From Epiperipatus broadwayi (taxonomy: Eukaryota > Onychophora > Udeonychophora > Euonychophora > Peripatidae), in contig JAQFVV010000072.1 in assembly GCA_028023455.1 (NCBI GenBank), forward strand, positions 1,876,001 through 1,940,000: a stretch of DNA of 64,000 bases, written 5' to 3'. Both the position numbers and the translations under genes were made by a program. Of the stretch, positions 59,313 through 64,000 are shown piece by piece (position 1 is the stretch's first letter; each line of letters opens with the position of its first letter). The notes under the pieces were generated by a model, which saw nothing but the letters and a program-made list of their open reading frames with translations, did not search any database and was not told the DNA's origin.

Positions 59313-59714
59313 CTTTTGCCAATTGGTAAACAAGATCTGGAATAATTTATCTTTTATTAATAATAATATTGAATAATATGAAATATTTAATATTTTGTAT
59401 ATTTATATTAGATAATATGAACAGGTATGCTTCTCTGGAAGACATATCCTGAAAGAGGTAGAATATAAACATTTTTTTATATATAATATGTGTCTTTAGA
59501 ACTTTTTAGTAATCTCTGACTTCTTATATTCTAAATTTGTAAATTGTTTTCTGTATTGGCAATGATTATTCAGTATGATGATGTTATGAACAAAATTGGT
59601 TTACCCAAAGTCTAAAATCAAAATAATCTACACTTGTTTTATTATTTTTACATTCTGATAGAATTCTAATTTTTTTTAAAATCTTTTATTAGGGAGAACG
59701 TTTTTTTCTTCCAG

Positions 59715-59809
59715 ACGTTTTGAACATTTTCAACTGTGGGGTGCAAGAAAAAAATGAAGAATTCTTATCTTCCTAATATTGCAAGTTCTGAAGCTATGGA
59801 TTATCTCAG
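59715..59809 (+). CDS. candidate start-codon exon of an unknown gene
   Basis: A pyrimidine-rich tract ending CTTCCAG (59701-59714) and CAG followed by GTAAGAC (59807-59816) form strong acceptor and donor sites around 95 bases. ATG at 59754-59756 sits in A-rich context with A at -3 and opens MKNSYLPNIASSEAMDYL plus two bases to the donor. The 39 bases before it would be 5' UTR. All three frames have a stop across the whole exon, so only the start-codon reading is possible. No family recognised and no partner exon identified. Confidence 0.35.
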
Positions 59810-60137
59810 GTAAGACATATTGTATATGTTTTTAAAGATAATTTTGTGAGGAATACAAAGAAATTATCATGAAAGATGTAATTTGAATTTTACTTAATGA
59901 TAAATTCCAAGTTATGAACAAACAATAAAACAATAATTATTTCGGATGTGAAAATTTCTTTTTTCCTTATTTTTTATATAGTTATCACTATTTATCTTAT
60001 GCTTATTGTTTTCCTTAGTTTTTCTAGTTTCTATCAATGTAAATTTTTTTGCTCCAACATTATTAAAACTGAAGTTATTGTAAAAATTGTGTCTCATGTC
60101 AGTTTTTTAAAAAATTCTATATGGCGCATGACACTAA

Positions 60138-60250
60138 TTTCACTGTTCAAAAACAGGTAGGACAAGTAGGCATCAGAGTATTAATAACTTAGTTATAATT
60201 TGTCCCTGCTTAACACCTTTTGACAGAAAACAGTAGCAATTCTCTCCATA
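60138..60250 (+). repeat. second copy of the 113-bp direct repeat
   Basis: Partner of 57093-57205 with few differences. It continues directly into CATACAATAGTACCATCC, the end of the hammerhead-like repeat next door. Confidence 0.85.
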
Positions 60251-60254
60251 CAAT

Positions 60255-60960
60255 AGTACCATCCAGTGTAAGCTATAGTAATCAATGGATGGTAGAAGGT
60301 TGTGCATCAAAATCCTTATCTAGTATTCCCAGACTAGTTTCTAGTTTGTCACCTTCAATGGTGAAGAGCAATGGATCTGAAAGCATTGCACCTAGATTTT
60401 TGGATCTAATGCAACATTCCAGCAGTTATCTTTCAAATTTTTAATTAAATTGCACTGGGTCTACTACTGCATTAACAGCTCAAGTAAGCATATAAAATGG
60501 TGATCATGTGATGTTTTAATGGTTTAACATTAATCCTAGCCAAAAAAATGGTGGTGAATATGGTATTAAAAGTCAAAGACAAAAAAATGTATAGATACTG
60601 TACTAGGTTTAGATTTGCATGACTATACAAGTAAATTAACTTGGATTGAAAACATTACTGTGTTTTTCTTTTGGACTCACAACTTTATAGTTAACTAAAA
60701 AGATAAAAGGTGGTTTCTGGAGGATTGTATTAAACTCAAAGATCTAGGTGCTTTCAGATATAATGCTCCTCACTGATGAAGGTCACAAGCTAGAAACTAG
60801 CCTGGTGATATTGAATGAGTAGGGACTAGATAGAATTTTGATGCACAAACCTTCTAGCATCCATTGATTACTATGCCTTGCACTAAGTGGCTCTACTATT
60901 CTACTGTTTTAACAGCTTGGGTAATCAAACGAAATGATGATCACATGATGTTTTAATGGT
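60255..60960. repeat. inverted pair of hammerhead-like repeats
   Basis: 60262-60430 and 60745-60925 are inverted copies (AATCAATGGATG.TAGAAGG, TGTGCATCAAAAT, CTAGTTTCTAG.TTGT). The second, on the plus strand, has CTGATGA (60773-60779), AGGTCACAAGCT, AGAAAC. Stem II would be AGGU/AGCU with a mismatch. The first on the minus strand has lost the core (ATTGAAG). ATCATGTGATGTTTTAATGG follows both copies. Confidence 0.6.
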
Positions 60961-61124
60961 TAATACCTCTTGACATAATTTAAACTAATATATCTGTTTT
61001 TATATATCATAATTTTTAATATTTTGCATTATTAATATATGCATAAATAAATAACTAATTCCATTACACTCTAAAGTTTCTAAAAATCAATTTATAAGAA
61101 GTAGATTTCTTTCATGCAATTAAA

Positions 61125-61262
61125 AAAAAATAGTTTATTGCTCTGGAGCTCATAAGAAGTTCACACACTAGAAATGATAAATGTCTGGATCATGATGATG
61201 CTTGAACTACCACTTACCTAGCACTGAACCAAACCATGTGATGACTACTCTCTTCATATGAA
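61125..61262 (-). repeat. SINE copy
   Basis: TAGTTTATTGCTCTGGAGCTC, then ATAAGAAG, is the reversed 3' end. GTCTGGATCATGATG covers the B-box region. CACTGAACCAAACCATG is the reversed head. Same family as 26.05 kb. Confidence 0.6.
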
Positions 61263-61369
61263 TATATTAAGGATTCTTAACTATAGACAGTATAGCTCAG
61301 ATATAAATTTTAAATTATTTTAAAGATCAATATGTCAATTATTATTAAATAAATATGCATGCTATTATT

Positions 61370-61386
61370 TATTAACACCCCCCCCT
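61370..61386. repeat. C-run
   Basis: CACCCCCCCC followed by TTTC; one of several long C or G homopolymers that stand out in this AT-rich window. Confidence 0.7.
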
Positions 61387-61844
61387 TTCTTTACACATTT
61401 GTGCAGATTTAAATATACTACATTTGAAAACAATTAATAGTTTTCACTCTTACAATTCAAACAAATAAAGATATATTGGTTGAATTAGCCTCTTCAGTTG
61501 ACTCAATTTGGAACATGGCTGAGTGACTATATAATGCATCTGTCATAACTACAACCCAAGATTTAAATCTGGATCCACAATCTGTGATTTAAATATGGGC
61601 CTGTAAACCTTAAAAAATGTTAAGATTGTAAATGGTAGACTTTTTTGGTAGATGAATAAACCATAATCCATCTAATAATAACCCAAAAAATCTAGCTATT
61701 CTTAAAAGTAATTGAAGATCCCAGATTGTCTTGAATTGACCAGATGAGTGCCAATGTTTTCCTATTTTAAAAATAAAAATTTTCTATTGTGACTGTCCCT
61801 AATGGTAAAAGAGGTCTCACTTCCCTAAGGGAGCACAATTACCT

Positions 61845-61960
61845 TTATACCCTGTATGGTTTGGCATAGTTGGTAGGTTACAGAATCGATTCTGGTGCTC
61901 GCAGGTCTGGCACTTGAAACTTTTATGAATTCCCAAGTAATAATACCATATGTCTTATTT
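61845..61960 (+). repeat. SINE copy with readable A and B boxes
   Basis: TGGTTTGGCATAGTTGGTAG (A-box region), ACAGAATCGATTCTGGTG (weak B-box region), then TCTGGCACTTGAAACTTTTA and the tail GAATTCCCAAGTAATAATA. The best plus-strand representative of this family. Confidence 0.6.
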
Positions 61961-62630
61961 TTTAATTACCTTTACAATAAAAACATACAAGAGCATACTA
62001 TAATTCAAAATTAGCTTTATTTCCATTTTTAAGTTCTTAAATATCATATACAACTCTCATTTATTATTTTAATAAAAAGTAAATAAATAAAAAAAAATAG
62101 AAATATGTCTTTTAAATGTCAATGAAATCTTTAAATTTGCATAATATTATATAAATAAATGTTTTTCCCCTAAGATCAGCTAATCAGAATTTTGAAACAA
62201 AACCTCTTGAAATCTACTATTATTTGTAGTTATGATGCAAATACTCAATAAAACATTTATAAGAATATTTTTTAGCATTAACATATTCTACTGGCAGATA
62301 CAGAGTTCTTGTTTGAAGCAAAAGTGCTTTATACCAAACTTCTGGCTAGTTAATTACACAACATTACTGGCTAACTCAAGTCTACTCTCTTACAGTGACT
62401 TCTTATCCTTTCACATCTTCTTCCATAGATATTAGAAAATAGGTTTTCATATTTAAAATTTCTTAAGTACTTCAGAAGTCCCACTAGTTTAATATAAAGT
62501 CTCAACCCCTAAGACATAGCTCAAATCAAAATCCCTTTTCTGGATGACCAATAATAGTTAGCTGAATTTGATTTCCCTAAATATTAATAGTATTTGCCTT
62601 GCGATGTTTAATGTAATAATATAAATCTCT
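61961..62630. other. no gene seen
   Basis: AT-rich. The plus frame at 62232-62435 has no motif. Confidence 0.4.
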
Positions 62631-62634
62631 GGTA

Positions 62635-62760
62635 CTTCAGATATATGTATTGCAGCCTAACAGAAGACTGCTGGACAGTCGAAACTGTAAGAAAATAAAG
62701 AAGTTTTTAAGAAAATTAATTGCATTAAAGTGTATATGAGTGAAGTATTATAAATAATAT
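62635..62760 (+). repeat. stem-loop repeat copy
   Basis: AACAGAAGACTGCTGGACAG, TCGAAACTGTAAG, then AATTGCATTAAAGTGTATATG. Same order as the reverse of 14830-14985. The CUGA part of the core is lost (AACA). Confidence 0.55.
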
Positions 62761-63384
62761 ATAGGATTAAAGGACTTAGTAAAACTACATAATGAATCCA
62801 TCTTTTTGTTTGGAATTTCTACAAATTCTTTTATAATGTTTGTTAAAAATTAACAATATAAAAAAAAACATCTCCTATAGCTAAATAAAACAAGTATACT
62901 TAGAAGACTTTAAATAGAAAGACTAATTAAACAGAAACAACTCATTAAGATAAACTATTGAATTATTTTCCATTTCCCGAAGAAAAGGCTTGTGGAAGTA
63001 TTAAATTGGTATGAAAAAGTTTTACCTTTATACATATAAACACGTGTGTGTAATTCATTGATTGCTCAAAATTTTTTTAAAGATCTGTATTCTATTTCTT
63101 CCTTCTTTCAAAAATTGTTAAAAGCAACTAGATCTTTTATTTCTTCATAGAAAGCGGAATTCTTTTAGAAAACTGCTTTACTCTTTATAGAATTTTTTGT
63201 TATATAAATAAAAAACAATCTTCTATTTACGTTCTAATAATAAAAATGTCTTATTAAAATTTATAGTTAGATGAAATATATTTAGCCTGTGGTAATACAA
63301 TATATATCATCTATAGATATTTAACCCAAAAGCGCCACAAGCTAACTGGTGATCATATGTAAATCACAAATCATAGCCCTCTTT

Positions 63385-63525
63385 AAATAAACCAATAAAA
63401 ATCTGTTGTCAAGGCAACACTCCAATTAGATTGTAAATGAAAAACGTTGAAAGCAGGTTGCTATTGGCTTATTTAAGCTAAGCAGCAGCTGTATATAATT
63501 TACATACATATATATAATATCCACA
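63385..63525 (+). promoter_or_regulatory. promoter-like cluster with RFX X-box, CCAAT and TATA-like elements
   Basis: GTTGTC-AA-GGCAAC at 63405-63418 is one base from the perfect RFX X-box palindrome. It is bracketed by CCAAT words at 63392-63396 (plus strand), 63422-63426 (plus) and ATTGG at 63463-63467 (inverted). TATATAA at 63492-63498 follows, preceded by CAGCAGCTG. This spacing suits a start site near 63525 on the plus strand. RFX factors commonly drive ciliary genes. No first exon could be recognised before the window ends. Confidence 0.45.
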
Positions 63526-63599
63526 ATTATTTTCCTTTTCATAGAACTTTTGAAACTACTAATACATTTATGTTTGAAAACGTTTTCCTAAATATTATT

Positions 63600-63695
63600 T
63601 TCCTTCACACAAGTGAATTAAAAAATCAGGCAAGGTCAAATGACCCCCAAAATACACTTCTGTCACAGTAGCATCATTAGTGAGCCCAATTTTAA
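63600..63695 (-). repeat. possible distant hammerhead repeat
   Basis: Minus strand: GGGCTCACTAATGATGCTAC, then TGTGACAGAAGTGTATTTTG, then GGGGGTCATTTGACC. The order CUAAUGA..GCU..GACAGAA.GUGUAU.UUGGGGGUCAUU parallels the hammerhead repeat at 1.3 kb, but stem II is not clear and G5 is lost. Confidence 0.35.
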
Positions 63696-64000
63696 AATCC
63701 TCTCAATCATATTTGCTATAACTTTAAGGATTTAGTGGAGCTTTATCTCGGAAAATGTAACACAAAATACACCTACAACTGTACCACAATTTTCTTCTCA
63801 CCATCGATGCCATGATTATGGCTATTATGATTAAGTGATCGAAAGCTTGCTAGGCATACTTTGCTAATTACACAATATAAAGCTTATCTTTAATACGATT
63901 GCACGTATATTTTCTGTCAAATTTGGTATAGTATACAGTATAAAAAAGTATTACATAATTATGTAATTAATACATTAGAGAGACACATTTTAAATTATTT
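63696..64000. other. no gene seen
   Basis: AT-rich to the window edge. No motif recognised. It would lie downstream of the promoter-like cluster if that is real. Confidence 0.35.

Noticed and set aside
59715-59809. Internal coding exon
   Set aside because: All three frames contain a stop within the segment, so it can only be a start-codon or non-coding exon.

Overview
The window is AT-rich invertebrate-type animal DNA, dominated by decayed transposable elements. No long intact open frame is present. The recognisable proteins are all transposon proteins broken by stops and frameshifts. No prokaryotic signals (operons, Shine-Dalgarno series, rRNA or dense coding) are seen. I cannot name the species. 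The element mix (two-knuckle Ty3/gypsy, hAT, piggyBac, two non-LTR families, tRNA-derived SINEs, foldback elements) fits an intron- and repeat-rich metazoan.

Layout. 0.3-0.66 kb: a tandem dimer. 1.3 kb: a small repeat carrying a near-complete hammerhead ribozyme. 2.6-7.4 kb: a degraded Ty3/gypsy LTR retrotransposon on the minus strand, with both LTRs and gag, zinc-knuckle, RT, RNase H and integrase remnants. 8.5-13.8 kb: long inverted repeats enclosing a dead hAT transposase and a second foldback element. 14.9-20.7 kb: repeats with hammerhead-like cores, including a 512-bp head-to-head unit flanked by a 13-bp exact direct repeat. 21.2-23.8 kb: a non-LTR element whose 5' half is inverted against its 3' half, as in twin priming. 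24-36 kb: mostly featureless, with SINEs, two hairpins and a minisatellite. 38.2-38.6 kb: a tandem dimer (period 231 bp) with hammerhead-like motifs. 42-49.4 kb: a SINE head, a LINE C-terminal remnant and a second LINE family with (ATCAC)n-like tails in at least four copies. 49.4-57 kb: nearly empty. 57-61 kb: a piggyBac fragment behind a promoter-like segment, two complex palindromes with the same unusual topology, and a short exon-like segment with good splice signals. 63.4-63.5 kb: a promoter-like cluster (inverted CCAAT, RFX X-box, TATA-like).

The most interesting system is a family of small non-coding repeats whose copies jointly spell out a type I hammerhead ribozyme: CUGAUGA core, 5-bp stem II, GAA, a 3-bp stem III, an NUH site and a two-part stem I closed on both sides of an internal loop. 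Each copy carries different damage, but the four best copies give one consistent consensus. With the flanking direct repeat at one locus and a tandem dimer of a second hammerhead-like family, this resembles retrozymes or Penelope-associated ribozyme repeats. Assignments rest on reading the sequence; no database search or folding program was run.
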